In this document: positions 12,201 to 18,713 of the stretch, piece by piece
How positions within the stretch are numbered: the stretch's first letter is position 1
How the letters are laid out: each line of letters begins with the position of its first letter
Origin: Acidimicrobiales bacterium
GTDB lineage: Bacteria > Actinomycetota > Acidimicrobiia > Acidimicrobiales > MedAcidi-G1
Length of the DNA: 33,511 nt
Direction of reading: 5' to 3'
Assembly (NCBI GenBank): GCA_014239855.1
Contig: JAAZXY010000022.1
Coordinates: 1-33,511, forward strand
Notes under the pieces: generated by a model
Database searches by the model: none
The model's input: the letters and a program-made list of their open reading frames with translations, nothing else
Told to the model about the DNA's origin: nothing
Program-made: the position numbers and the translations under genes

Positions 12201-12665
12201 GCCTTCGAGGAGGCATGGTTCGCTGAGGACCAGTTCCGCTTCGGTCGGCTCTGCACCCGATTGGAACTCAAGCATCCGGTCCATGCCGAACACCTCGAGG
12301 GCGCAGGCGAAGAGTTCCTCGTTGCCGGCCAGCACCGCCTCCCTCGTCAACTCGAATCGATCGGTCAGCGGCATCGTGGTGGTGGTGACAATGGCCTCGG
12401 GGACCGTTGTCGTCGAGTTGGTCGTCAACGTGGTCGTCGAAGTCGACGTCGAGGTCGAGGTCGAGGTCGACGTTCCAGGATCAGGCGTGTCGGAGGCCGT
12501 GGCATCTGCCGGAGTCACCTCCAGGGACGGTTCATCGATCACCGATGATGTCGTACCGACCGCTCCCACCGCCGGTTCCGGAGCGGAGTCCGCGACGGGG
12601 ATGGCGGAACCGCCGCACGCCACCGCGATGAGGAGAACCGCCGTACTCATCCGCGCCCTGATCAC
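9255..12665 (-). CDS. Large Asp-box/sortilin-like beta-propeller lipoprotein with C-terminal Cys-pair repeats
   Basis: About 1136 residues, predicted surface lipoprotein. From GTG 12665 the signal reads MIRARMSTAVLLIAVAC, with two arginines and a lipobox Cys. ATG 12650 would leave an 11-residue, uncharged signal, and GTG 12701 is a longer alternative. A Ser/Thr linker with an (ST)n run follows. The body contains at least 12 Asp-box (BNR) motifs of the form S-x-D-x-G-x-T-W (SDDFGETW, SDDGGRTY, SLDGGRTW, SEDRGRTW and others) encoded between about 10140 and 11945. These indicate one or two beta-propellers of the VPS10/YCF48-like type. After the propellers are three repeats of about 45 residues, each with two cysteines. 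The stop codon sits on the edge of the tRNA-derived repeat. Sialidase activity is not implied. Ligand and function are unknown. Confidence 0.85.
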   Translation of the reverse strand: MIRARMSTAVLLIAVACGGSAIPVADSAPEPAVGAVGTTSSVIDEPSLEVTPADATASDTPDPGTSTSTSTSTSTSTTTLTTNSTTTVPEAIVTTTTMPLTDRFELTREAVLAGNEELFACALEVFGMDRMLEFQSGAEPTEAELVLSEPCLLEGDGTRRIDSTAGGGPMDDSWFDVWTPVEMVEGIECPAPTVNHAEAGSFSWQRRPMRSGEVANFVVSPSSPNVVYMGIEENAHSVQRSDDFGETWTVLHRFDHAKDTAVHPTDPNIAFHADSTGIWRTTTGGPESYSQVLRGGSIGPPQTSFPTIVVSPSDPTVVYTAQKGDDDVNGVLFGGIVYRSDDGGRTYSTVSRRTPVVNVLAVDPTDADRVLLGSSEGVHESLDGGRTWSAIVSTSGFGKVIDIKTVDGDRWFAATPDGVARSEDAGRTWRVSSAGLPGSLVQRVGVVGAASQVVWATTRSGVARSTDGGRTFDDVTGFGSGGGLPAVNLQALAVWPDDPLMALVGTSSLVFSSRSEIDVEVQGQLFGQGVFKTTDGGRSWRQVALDVVENTLIELQINPVRPAEVWAGQPAGRGAFRSRDAGQSWSQSNTLLTHYPMKMAFVPGYPDSLVFTSSHPNESIGVTVDSGVSWSTRSEQAFFSVIDDGASLFDATAGSSGAIHLHGMAVAPDDPNLIIVGSVNDPSGFANRALRGSHIYRSEDGGGTWAESMDGYDFTAASSIHDIVFDPADPDRVYLGATAQESETGNGVWRSEDRGRTWERLDDWTGPSSEVNEVVVHPTDGRSVIAATGGGLYVSIDRGESWERTDESYAWDADVDVSRPGVVYAGTVEGVLVSLDFGRTWEDISPPWFDRTRPGWGLANVDRATGATVVGVSCDGGIVYAGFADVGVAVSVAPGYRAIPEDPDQVTRMSGRGIAALYDEQLVRSQIETAASSGHSHSTEETDEASDGPRGLLDGLMDYVADCARERLGDAWGELEAGRTATTEEEDIVTACQRSGGDPDRMGDPGTAGDQGPGTEGVPNSGEGRLRVLSEDVKNCIRAGLAPGVWDEIWNQRSATEEEHGLIGRCEGSGGVTGSDAGGGSAGGERRLRGLSEEVKNCVRAGLDPGVWGEIWDQRSATDEEHGLIGRCENPGGASG
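9259..9830 (-). repeat. Three C-terminal protein repeats, two near-identical at DNA level
   Basis: The last part of the lipoprotein contains three units with the pattern C-x2-R-x-G/R-L, W-x-E, R-x-A-T-x-E-E, C-x3-GG. Each carries two Cys that could form a disulfide. The last two units are close DNA duplicates offset by 186 bp (CCGGCC at 9285 and 9471). The first, ending near 9690, is more diverged. I do not recognise the domain. Confidence 0.75.
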
Positions 12666-12707
12666 GTCTGCAGCATTCCACAGGCCCGACGGGCGAACCA
12701 CGGCAAC

Positions 12708-12765
12708 CGAAAACGGCAGAACCCCCTGCGATGCAGGGGGTTCTGAGTGGAGCGGACGACGAGAT
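12708..12765 (-). repeat. Direct repeat copy B: terminator plus tRNA-Gly 3' end (parent copy)
   Basis: Parent copy of the repeat at 9199-9255. It runs from the T-arm and acceptor stem of the intact tRNA-Gly through CCA, the spacer and the terminator hairpin. Confidence 0.85.
12709..12742 (-). terminator. Rho-independent terminator of tRNA-Gly
   Basis: A 10-bp perfect stem (AACCCCCTGC/GCAGGGGGTT, loop ATC) lies 5 nt past the CCA end of the tRNA, with TTTT at 12710-12713 on the minus strand. It is duplicated at 9200-9233. Confidence 0.85.
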
Positions 12766-12823
12766 TCGAACCCGCGACCCTCACCTTGGCAAGGTGATGC
12801 TCTACCAGCTGAGCTACGTCCGC
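12748..12823 (-). tRNA. tRNA-Gly (anticodon GCC), CCA encoded
   Basis: The minus strand folds as a full cloverleaf. A 7-bp acceptor stem GCGGACG/CGTCCGC is followed by the D-arm GCTCAGCTGGTAGAGC and an anticodon arm TCACC-TTGCCAA-GGTGA with anticodon GCC. The T-loop TTCGAAT follows, then discriminator T and an encoded CCA at 12748-12750. It is a single-copy tRNA in this window, and its 3' end is the site of the direct repeat described at 9199. Confidence 0.97.
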
Positions 12824-12897
12824 GTCAGAACGGAACGATAGCGGTCACGCACCGCTTTGGCGCCCCATGGGCGGCCGACGAAGGCCTCCGCCTGGAG

Positions 12898-13122
12898 TCA
12901 ATCCGCCGGTCGGAGATCGATCCGGAGGGTCAACACGCCGTCGTCAAGCGCGGCATCGGCATCACCCACGATGCCGAAGTCCATCAGATCATTCTGGGCC
13001 TGGTCGATGAACCGCTGCCGCTCCTCACCTCCAACCGGGGGCAGGGTGCGGGTCCGCACGGCGGCCGCCCGTTCCCGAAATCGCTGCAGCATCGCCTCGA
13101 CGTCCAGCATCGGCTCGGTCAT
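12898..13122 (-). CDS. Small conserved-looking cytosolic protein, 74 aa, function unknown
   Basis: Codes for a 74-residue acidic, probably alpha/beta protein with no signal peptide or membrane segment. The sequence begins with a helical MLDVEAMLQRFRERAA stretch and ends with a short LTLRIDLRP strand. I do not recognise the family. Its ATG overlaps the stop of the upstream membrane-protein gene by 4 nt (ATGA). The two are probably translated together and may function together. Confidence 0.65.
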   Translation of the reverse strand: MTEPMLDVEAMLQRFRERAAAVRTRTLPPVGGEERQRFIDQAQNDLMDFGIVGDADAALDDGVLTLRIDLRPAD

Positions 13123-13448
13123 CGGACCACCTCCTCATCTTCTGACTGAACCGGGCCCTCGGCCCGGAGCTCGTCGGGGGCACCGTTTCCACCGGGGCGG
13201 GTGCGCCACCAGTAGGCAGCGGTCGACACCACCACGATCACTCCGAGAATCCGCAGCATGACCACCACCTGGTCAATGCGTTCGCCGGCCGTGCGACCCT
13301 CATCGTCGACGTCGGGTGGCACGGTCTCGATGGTCGTGACCTGGGCATCCGCAGGCAGGGCGAATGCCCCCATCCACAGACCGGCCACCAACACCAGCCC
13401 CGGGACGCGGGCGCGTCGACGCGCCACGATCAGGCCCCTGCTCCGCAT
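13119..13448 (-). CDS. Small exported membrane protein, 109 aa, function unknown
   Basis: Residues 1-36 look like a Sec signal peptide: an Arg-rich start, a hydrophobic core VPGLVLVAGLWMGAFAL, and cleavage after ADA. A short acidic extracellular stretch follows, then a transmembrane helix at about residues 62-80 (VVVMLRILGVIVVVSTAAYW), an RTRP stop-transfer and an acidic cytosolic tail. A TACGAT hexamer lies 6 nt before the ATG, fitting a leaderless transcript. It is coupled to the 74-residue gene downstream. No homology can be assigned by eye. Confidence 0.7.
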   Translation of the reverse strand: MRSRGLIVARRRARVPGLVLVAGLWMGAFALPADAQVTTIETVPPDVDDEGRTAGERIDQVVVMLRILGVIVVVSTAAYWWRTRPGGNGAPDELRAEGPVQSEDEEVVR

Positions 13449-13484
13449 ACCGGAATCGTACTTCCGATGCCCGGCGGCGGCGGT

Positions 13485-14264
13485 TCAGCGCTGGTGCCCG
13501 GGGCACCACCAGGTGGTCCGACCACCCGCCGCGTCCCGTCGCATCGGCTCCCCGTCACGGGGACACATTCCGCCGGGCCGGCGATGCTCGAACAGGTCCC
13601 CGGTGTGGCTCCCGCCCCGACGGTCCATCTGGTCCAATGTGCGTCGGATGACCCGATGAAGACCACGGGCCTCATCGGCGTCCAGGCCACCTGACGCTCT
13701 GAGCGGCGACAACCCGGCCCGCCACAGGACCTCGTCGACCAGCAGGTTCCCGAGGCCGGCTACCCGTCCCTGGTCCAGCAACCTGGCCTTCAGCGGCCCT
13801 CGCCCACCGGCCAGAGCAGCCCGCAACTGGACGACGCCCAGCGACCACGCATCAGGACCGAGCGAACCGAGGTCGGGTTCCAGCTCGGCGCCCCCGAGCC
13901 GTCGGGGATCGTCGATCCACAACCGCCCTCCCCCACGGAACCGCAGGCCGAACCGCTCCCACGCGGGGTCTGATCGCCGCCCTCCCCATTCCAGGTACTC
14001 GATGGCCGCCGTGCCGTCGACCAGCAGCCGCCCGGTCATTCCGAACCGCAGGCCCAACGTGGGGCCACCGGAATCCAGCAGGAGGACCTTGCCGTGCCGG
14101 CGAACGTCGGTGATCCGACGCCCGGTCAGGGCATCAGCCATCCCCGCCGGCGTCACCCCTCCCTTGAGGAACCACTCGTCGGGGGCTTCGACGTGGTCGA
14201 TGGTCCGCCCGACGACCCGTTCGGCCAGACGTCGGTACGCCTCGACCTCCAGGATCTCCGGCAC
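13485..14264 (-). CDS. Fpg/Nei-family DNA glycosylase/AP lyase
   Basis: A 259-residue base-excision repair enzyme. The N-terminus MPEILEVE supplies the catalytic Pro (after Met removal) and Glu of the family, and RRHGKVLLL carries the conserved Lys. The helix-two-turn-helix segment is GLGNLLVDEVLWRAGLSP. At the C-terminus the usual four-Cys zinc finger is altered. Cys234 and Cys254 are present, but the second ligand position is Asp237 (CPRDG) and the fourth is His257 (CPGHQ). The GGRTTWW finger hairpin is retained, so the finger may still bind zinc as Cys/Asp/Cys/His. A strong Shine-Dalgarno (GGGAGGAGG) supports the GTG at 14264. Whether it prefers oxidised purines or pyrimidines is not clear. 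Confidence 0.85.
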   Translation of the reverse strand: MPEILEVEAYRRLAERVVGRTIDHVEAPDEWFLKGGVTPAGMADALTGRRITDVRRHGKVLLLDSGGPTLGLRFGMTGRLLVDGTAAIEYLEWGGRRSDPAWERFGLRFRGGGRLWIDDPRRLGGAELEPDLGSLGPDAWSLGVVQLRAALAGGRGPLKARLLDQGRVAGLGNLLVDEVLWRAGLSPLRASGGLDADEARGLHRVIRRTLDQMDRRGGSHTGDLFEHRRPGGMCPRDGEPMRRDAAGGRTTWWCPGHQR

Positions 14265-14308
14265 GCCTCCTCCCGCCTGACCGGGCTACCGGCCGTTCTA
14301 CCTACGGC

Positions 14309-15517
14309 TCAGACGCCCGCCGCGTCGAGCCCTCGGCCGAAGTCGGCCACCAGATCGTCGACGTGTTCCAGCCCACACGACACCCGGACCGTCCCCTCGC
14401 CGATCCCCGACGCCTCGAGCTCGTCGGGCGTGAGGCTCACGTGCGTGGTGGTCGCCGAATGGCAGACCAGGGTTTCCGGTCCTCCCAACGACGTGGCCTG
14501 ACGGGCAATGGACGTGGCCTCCACGAACCGACGGCCCGCATCGATGCCCCGCGCCAGATCGAAGGTGAGCAGGCCACCCATGGACCGCATCTGACGCACG
14601 GCCAGCTCATGCTGCGGATGGGAGGCGAGTCCCGGATAGCGGACGTCGGCCACCTCGGGTCGGCCCTCGAGAAACCCGGCCAGAAGCAGCGCCGTCTCAG
14701 ACTGCTGGCGGAGCCGGGCGCCGAGGGTCCGTACGCCCCGGTGGGCGTTGTAGGCGTCGTACGGCGAGGCGTTGGCCCCCTGGAGGGTGGCGAACCCCCA
14801 CAACCACGAGATGAGGTCCTGGGATCCGGCGATCACCCCGAGGGTGGCGTCGTTGTGCCCGGCAATGCCCTTGGTGGCCGAGTGCAGCACCAGGTCGACC
14901 CCATGGTCCAGCGGCCGTTGACCGAGCGGCGTGGCGAACGTGGAATCCACCACGGTCAGGGCGTTGGCGATCGACCCGAGGTCATCGAGGTCGACCAGGT
15001 CGAGGCGGGGGTTGGCCGGGGTCTCGGCGATCACCAGCATGGTGCGGCCGGGCACGACGGCCTCGGCGAAGGCGCCGGGCGTGGTGCCGTCCACGAACGT
15101 GACGTCGATGCCCATGCGGGGACACACCGTCTGCAGGAAGAGCTGTGTCCCGGCATAAAGCTGACGTTGGGCAACCACGTGGTCACCCGACGAGCAGATG
15201 CCGAGCACGACGGCGCTGACCGCCCCCATGCCCGAGGCGAACGCCCGTGCGGCCTCGGCCCCCTCGAGGTCGGCGATGGTCGCCTCGAAGGCGTTGATGG
15301 TGGGGTTCCCGTAGCGGCTGTAGAAGCGATCCGGAGCCATGCTGGTGGCCAGGCGGCGCCCCTCGTCGACGCTGTCGAATGCGAAGGTGGACGTCGGATA
15401 GAGCACCGGAGCAAGGGACAGCTCACCGTCGGCCCGGCCACCCAGCACGGCCGCCGTCTCGGGATGCACCGCCTCTTCAGGGGTCGGTTCCTGTCCCTGG
15501 TCAGGGGTATCGGTCAT
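14309..15517 (-). CDS. Cys/Met-metabolism PLP enzyme (O-acylhomoserine sulfhydrylase or cystathionine gamma-synthase type)
   Basis: A 402-residue PLP enzyme of the transsulfuration family. Lys216 in HSATKGIAGHNDA is the Schiff-base lysine. YSRYGNPT (66-73) and the SGMGAVSAV phosphate-binding loop are family signatures, and VSCGLEH near the C-terminus matches the usual VGxE-D region. It overlaps metX by 4 nt and lies downstream of the SAM-sensing leader. It therefore most likely uses O-acetylhomoserine to make homocysteine or cystathionine. The two chemistries cannot be separated from sequence by eye, and a methionine gamma-lyase is a less likely alternative in this context. Confidence 0.85.
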   Translation of the reverse strand: MTDTPDQGQEPTPEEAVHPETAAVLGGRADGELSLAPVLYPTSTFAFDSVDEGRRLATSMAPDRFYSRYGNPTINAFEATIADLEGAEAARAFASGMGAVSAVVLGICSSGDHVVAQRQLYAGTQLFLQTVCPRMGIDVTFVDGTTPGAFAEAVVPGRTMLVIAETPANPRLDLVDLDDLGSIANALTVVDSTFATPLGQRPLDHGVDLVLHSATKGIAGHNDATLGVIAGSQDLISWLWGFATLQGANASPYDAYNAHRGVRTLGARLRQQSETALLLAGFLEGRPEVADVRYPGLASHPQHELAVRQMRSMGGLLTFDLARGIDAGRRFVEATSIARQATSLGGPETLVCHSATTTHVSLTPDELEASGIGEGTVRVSCGLEHVDDLVADFGRGLDAAGV

Positions 15518-16752
15518 GTTGATTCCACCTCCCGGAGGAATGTGTCGAGCAGCGATCCGACCTGTCGGCTGGCCAGCAGGAAACCATCGTGGCCGTCGGG
15601 ACTCTGGATCACATGGTGGTCGCAGCGCCCACCGGCCGCCCGGATGGCGTCACGGATGACCGTCTGCTGACCGGTCGGATACAGGGTGTCGGAACTGATG
15701 CTGAGGGTCAACGTCGGAAGGTGGGCCAGACGCCCCACGGCGCGGTCCATGCCGCCACGGTCTCGGGCCAGGTCGTGGAGATCCATGGCCCGGTTCAGCA
15801 CGAGGTAGCTGTTGGCGTCGAAGCGTCGCACCAACTTCTCGCCGTGGTAGTCAAGGTAGGACTCGACCTGGAAACGGTCCCAGCGGCCGAACAGCGAACG
15901 CGGGTTGACGAGGTCCCGGGAGAACCGGTCGTCGAACACCTCGTTGCTCCGGTACGTGATCTGGGCCACCGACCGGGCGATGGCCAGGCCGGCGAAGGGC
16001 CCGTCGCCGGGCTCGGCGTCGTAGTAGTCGCCGCCGCGGAACCGGGGATCGAGGGCGAGGGCCGTGCGGCCGACCGCGCTCCACGCCACCTGCTGGGCGC
16101 CGGCGGCCAACGCAGTGGCGATCGGCGAAAGGGCCCGGACCCGGTCCGGGTACATCACGCCCCACTCGAGGACCTGCATGCCGCCCATGGAGCCGCCGAC
16201 CACGGCCAGCCAGCGGTCGACCCCCAGGTCGTCGGCCACTGCGGCCTGACATCGCACGATGTCGCGGGTGGTGACCGTGGGAAACGCCGACCCATAGGGA
16301 CGGCCGGACGACGGGTCGGTCGAGGCTGGACCGGTCGATCCCTGACAGCCGCCGAGGGAGTTCATGCACACCACGAAATGGCGGTCGGTGTCGATGCCGC
16401 AGCCCGGGCCGATGACGCCGTTCCACCACCCCTCGGTGGCGTGGCCGCCGCCCGATGCGCCATGGGCGTGACTGTCGCCGGTCAGGGCGTGGCAGATGAG
16501 GATGGCGTTGTCTGCGTTCGGCGACAGTTCGCCCCACGTCTCGTAGGCGACCTCGATCTCGGACAGGGCTTCACCGCTCTCCAACGAGAGGGGTCGGCCG
16601 CCGCCGACCGAGGTGAACTTCCGTCCACCCACCGGGTCACCGTGTCGCCACGCTCCGGTCACCGGAAGCCCGGCCGAATAGGCGCGCGGATGCACAGGCG
16701 GGACGGACGGGTCGACGGGGTGTCCGTCGGTGCTCCTCGGTTCGTCCGTCAT
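15514..16752 (-). CDS. metX: Homoserine O-acetyltransferase MetX
   Basis: A 412-residue alpha/beta-hydrolase-fold acyltransferase for the first committed step of methionine synthesis. Nucleophile Ser188 lies in GGSMGGMQVLEWG. LGGCQGSTGPASTDP, the SSDTLYP aspartate segment and PDGHDGFL with the catalytic His complete the MetX pattern. ATG 16752 is preceded by GGGAG at a good distance and lies about 60 nt after the 3' end of the riboswitch. The next gene overlaps it (ATGA), giving a two-gene methionine operon. Acetyl- versus succinyl-CoA preference is not determined here. Confidence 0.93.
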   Translation of the reverse strand: MTDEPRSTDGHPVDPSVPPVHPRAYSAGLPVTGAWRHGDPVGGRKFTSVGGGRPLSLESGEALSEIEVAYETWGELSPNADNAILICHALTGDSHAHGASGGGHATEGWWNGVIGPGCGIDTDRHFVVCMNSLGGCQGSTGPASTDPSSGRPYGSAFPTVTTRDIVRCQAAVADDLGVDRWLAVVGGSMGGMQVLEWGVMYPDRVRALSPIATALAAGAQQVAWSAVGRTALALDPRFRGGDYYDAEPGDGPFAGLAIARSVAQITYRSNEVFDDRFSRDLVNPRSLFGRWDRFQVESYLDYHGEKLVRRFDANSYLVLNRAMDLHDLARDRGGMDRAVGRLAHLPTLTLSISSDTLYPTGQQTVIRDAIRAAGGRCDHHVIQSPDGHDGFLLASRQVGSLLDTFLREVEST

Positions 16753-16811
16753 GGTCTGTTCTCCCACAGGACCTGCCACGCGCTCGGCGCCGACGGCATG
16801 GCCCGAAAGCC

Positions 16812-16935
16812 AACCGGCGGACACTTCGTTGCCCCTTTCGGGGCCACATCCCCACCGTCTCCGGCAGGCGAGCACCTTGGGTGTCCGTCCCAGGTTGCCG
16901 GACCCGGCGAACCGGGCCACTCGTGATGTCGTCGT
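16812..16935 (-). promoter_or_regulatory. SAM riboswitch, SAM-IV/SAM-I-IV type, upstream of metX
   Basis: The minus-strand RNA contains the S-box-family core. P1 is ACATC (16925-16929) paired with GATGT (16846-16850), followed by ACGAG. P2 is GCCCGG-TTCG-CCGGG, then CCGGCAACC. P3 is ACCTGGG/CCCAAGGT, then GTGC. A 6-bp P4 (CCTGCC/GGTGGG) lies inside P1. After P1 comes a P5 hairpin GCCCC-GAAA-GGGGC (16831-16844), then GCAA. The tail GTGTCC (16819-16824) is exactly complementary to GGACAC in the P3 loop (16881-16886), the pseudoknot typical of SAM-IV. The 3' end leaves about 60 nt to the metX start. Binding of S-adenosylmethionine should reduce metX expression. Confidence 0.85.
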
Positions 16936-17006
16936 ACCAGTGTAGGCGGAGCGGCGCGCCGGGGCTCCAATCCATTGACTCCAGCCCGATGGTTGCGGCC
17001 GTTGGT

Positions 17007-18713
17007 TCAGCGGCTCGCCGGGTGGCGGGACCACCACCAGGCCACCAGCGTGGCCACCTCCTCAGGGGCGACGACGCCGTAGGCCGCCGACATGACCCGG
17101 CCGAACGCCTGCCACTGGTCGGCCGCTGCGGGCCCACCGGACGAACCATGCAGTAACCGGGCCAGGGCCGCCCCCTCGTCCCATGCACCGACGTCGACCG
17201 GCAGTGGCAGGTCCGCCACCTGGGACGCCGAGAGCCGGAGCCGACCGGACGACCGGGCCGCCCCGAGGGACCGCCGGACGGCCAGCGCGGTGATCGGCGG
17301 TGCCGACAACGCAGCCGCCAGACGCCACAGCACATCAAGATCCTGCCCCCGGTCCATCTCACCGGTCCCGGTCGGCTCGACGACGATCAGCGGGGTGACG
17401 GGTGCCAGATCCCCGGTGAGATCGACCACTACCTCGACCACCGCGGTCTGGGAAGCCACCAACAGCTTCGGTCGGCGCCTTTCGGCGAACCACCGTCCGA
17501 CCTCGGGATCGCCGGCGCTGACGTCCTCGAGGTCGACCACCGGCGCATGCCAACGTCGGCCGTCAAAGCGACAGGGCCGTTCTCCCCATCGAAGGTGCAG
17601 GGGATCCACCGACCCCGTGGTCACCATCGGCGGGCGTTGGTCATCGGGACCGGTCCGCTCGACGACGCCCGCCACCAGACCGTAGAAGTGCTGGCGGAAG
17701 CCAGCGGTCACCGCGGCCAGTGTGCCGACAGAACCGCGGGTGGTCTCCCGGTCGCCCAGCGTCACTCCCGGGGGGATGCCGAGCACTTCGGCCAGCACCG
17801 CGCCCCACGTCTCCCCCACGACCGGTTCCGGCGCCTGCCCGGCGGCCACCACCTCCCGATCCACGAACACCTCCACGAGCCTCTCTGCCCTCGGCTGGCC
17901 TCCGCCCGGCAACCGCTCGACGACCGGGGCGCAGACCTCGGCATGGCCGGCGAACACCTCCGTCCGGTCCCACCAGAGCCCGGCCAGCCGGGCCGTCGAC
18001 GTCACCAGATCACGGACCGGACCGGCGTCGCGGGCGGCCAACACCGACTGGGGCTGGATCAGCACCATCCGCCCTCCGTCGGCCAGCAGGTCCAGACCGA
18101 CGGCCAGGAACAGCCAGGCCACGTCGGTGTAGGCGGCGACCAGCCCCGGATGTCGACGCCGGAGCCGTTCCCGATCGGTGGCCGACACCACCGTCGAGGC
18201 CCGCAACTGGCCCAGGAAGGGCGGGTTCCCGACCACCGCATCGAACCCGGCCGGGGGTCCACCGTCGGGACATCCGGCCCAGACGTCACGACCGTCATGG
18301 AGCGGATCACCGACCACCACCCCGACGACCTCGTCGGGTTCGATGTCGGCCCACGTGGCCAGGAGGCGACGGGTGGCGTCCACCGACGCCCGATCGACAT
18401 CGGCGCCGAAGAGATGGGATCGGGCCACCGTCGCCGGGTCGGCGACCCCGCGATCCACGAGGAGTCGCCCGGCGGCCAGCAGGAACACCCCGGCCCCACA
18501 CGCCGGGTCGACCACGGTGCCCGCCGTCGAATCGTCCGTGGGGGCGCTCGCTGGGAGAACCGCCAGTGCGGTCAGGCGTTCGGCGACGTCCGGGGGCGTG
18601 AAGAAGGCGCCACGCTGGCGACGGTCGTCGACCCGCTGCAGGTCGGCCGCCAGAACGGCAGCCAGATCATCGACCTCGTCGGAGGTCAGGCGGCCTCGGC
18701 GGCCGGATCCCAC
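17007..18713 (-). CDS. Orphan N6-adenine DNA methyltransferase (Eco57I/TaqI-like)
   Basis: A 568-residue class I methyltransferase. GAFFTPPDVAERL (35-47) is the motif X region and VVDPACGAGVFL (67-78) binds S-adenosylmethionine. NPPF (163-166) is the catalytic motif IV of gamma-class N6-adenine methylases. The C-terminal 300 residues would hold the target-recognition part. No N-terminal PD-(D/E)XK motif and no neighbouring nuclease or specificity gene are visible. GTG 18713 lies inside the end of the helicase gene (28-nt overlap). It may be a solitary regulatory methylase or a remnant of a restriction system. The target sequence is unknown. Confidence 0.78.
   Translation of the reverse strand: MGSGRRGRLTSDEVDDLAAVLAADLQRVDDRRQRGAFFTPPDVAERLTALAVLPASAPTDDSTAGTVVDPACGAGVFLLAAGRLLVDRGVADPATVARSHLFGADVDRASVDATRRLLATWADIEPDEVVGVVVGDPLHDGRDVWAGCPDGGPPAGFDAVVGNPPFLGQLRASTVVSATDRERLRRRHPGLVAAYTDVAWLFLAVGLDLLADGGRMVLIQPQSVLAARDAGPVRDLVTSTARLAGLWWDRTEVFAGHAEVCAPVVERLPGGGQPRAERLVEVFVDREVVAAGQAPEPVVGETWGAVLAEVLGIPPGVTLGDRETTRGSVGTLAAVTAGFRQHFYGLVAGVVERTGPDDQRPPMVTTGSVDPLHLRWGERPCRFDGRRWHAPVVDLEDVSAGDPEVGRWFAERRRPKLLVASQTAVVEVVVDLTGDLAPVTPLIVVEPTGTGEMDRGQDLDVLWRLAAALSAPPITALAVRRSLGAARSSGRLRLSASQVADLPLPVDVGAWDEGAALARLLHGSSGGPAAADQWQAFGRVMSAAYGVVAPEEVATLVAWWWSRHPASR

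Larger units (their letters stand above)
9199..12765. mobile_element. tRNA-Gly-bounded 3.5-kb single-gene cassette (candidate)
   Basis: The segment between the two direct repeats holds one gene and nothing else. The geometry is that of a tRNA-targeted integrative element: an intact tRNA at one end and a same-orientation repeat of the tRNA 3' part at the other, offset by 3509-3510 bp. No integrase, excisionase or transposase is visible inside or nearby. It would therefore have to be a non-autonomous or decayed element, or a segmental duplication that brought in the gene. Seen: the repeats and their position. Inferred: mobility. Confidence 0.45.

Noticed and set aside
12432-12471. TCGACG/TCGAGG hexamer array as a CRISPR-like or phase-variable repeat
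   Set aside because: It is a coding (Ser-Thr)n run in the lipoprotein linker. Six-base units keep the frame, so copy changes would not switch the gene, and there are no spacers.
10584-12548. 654-residue open frame antisense to the Asp-box lipoprotein gene
   Set aside because: It is a mirror frame of a clearly coding gene: composition is Arg/His/Gly-rich and no domain is visible.
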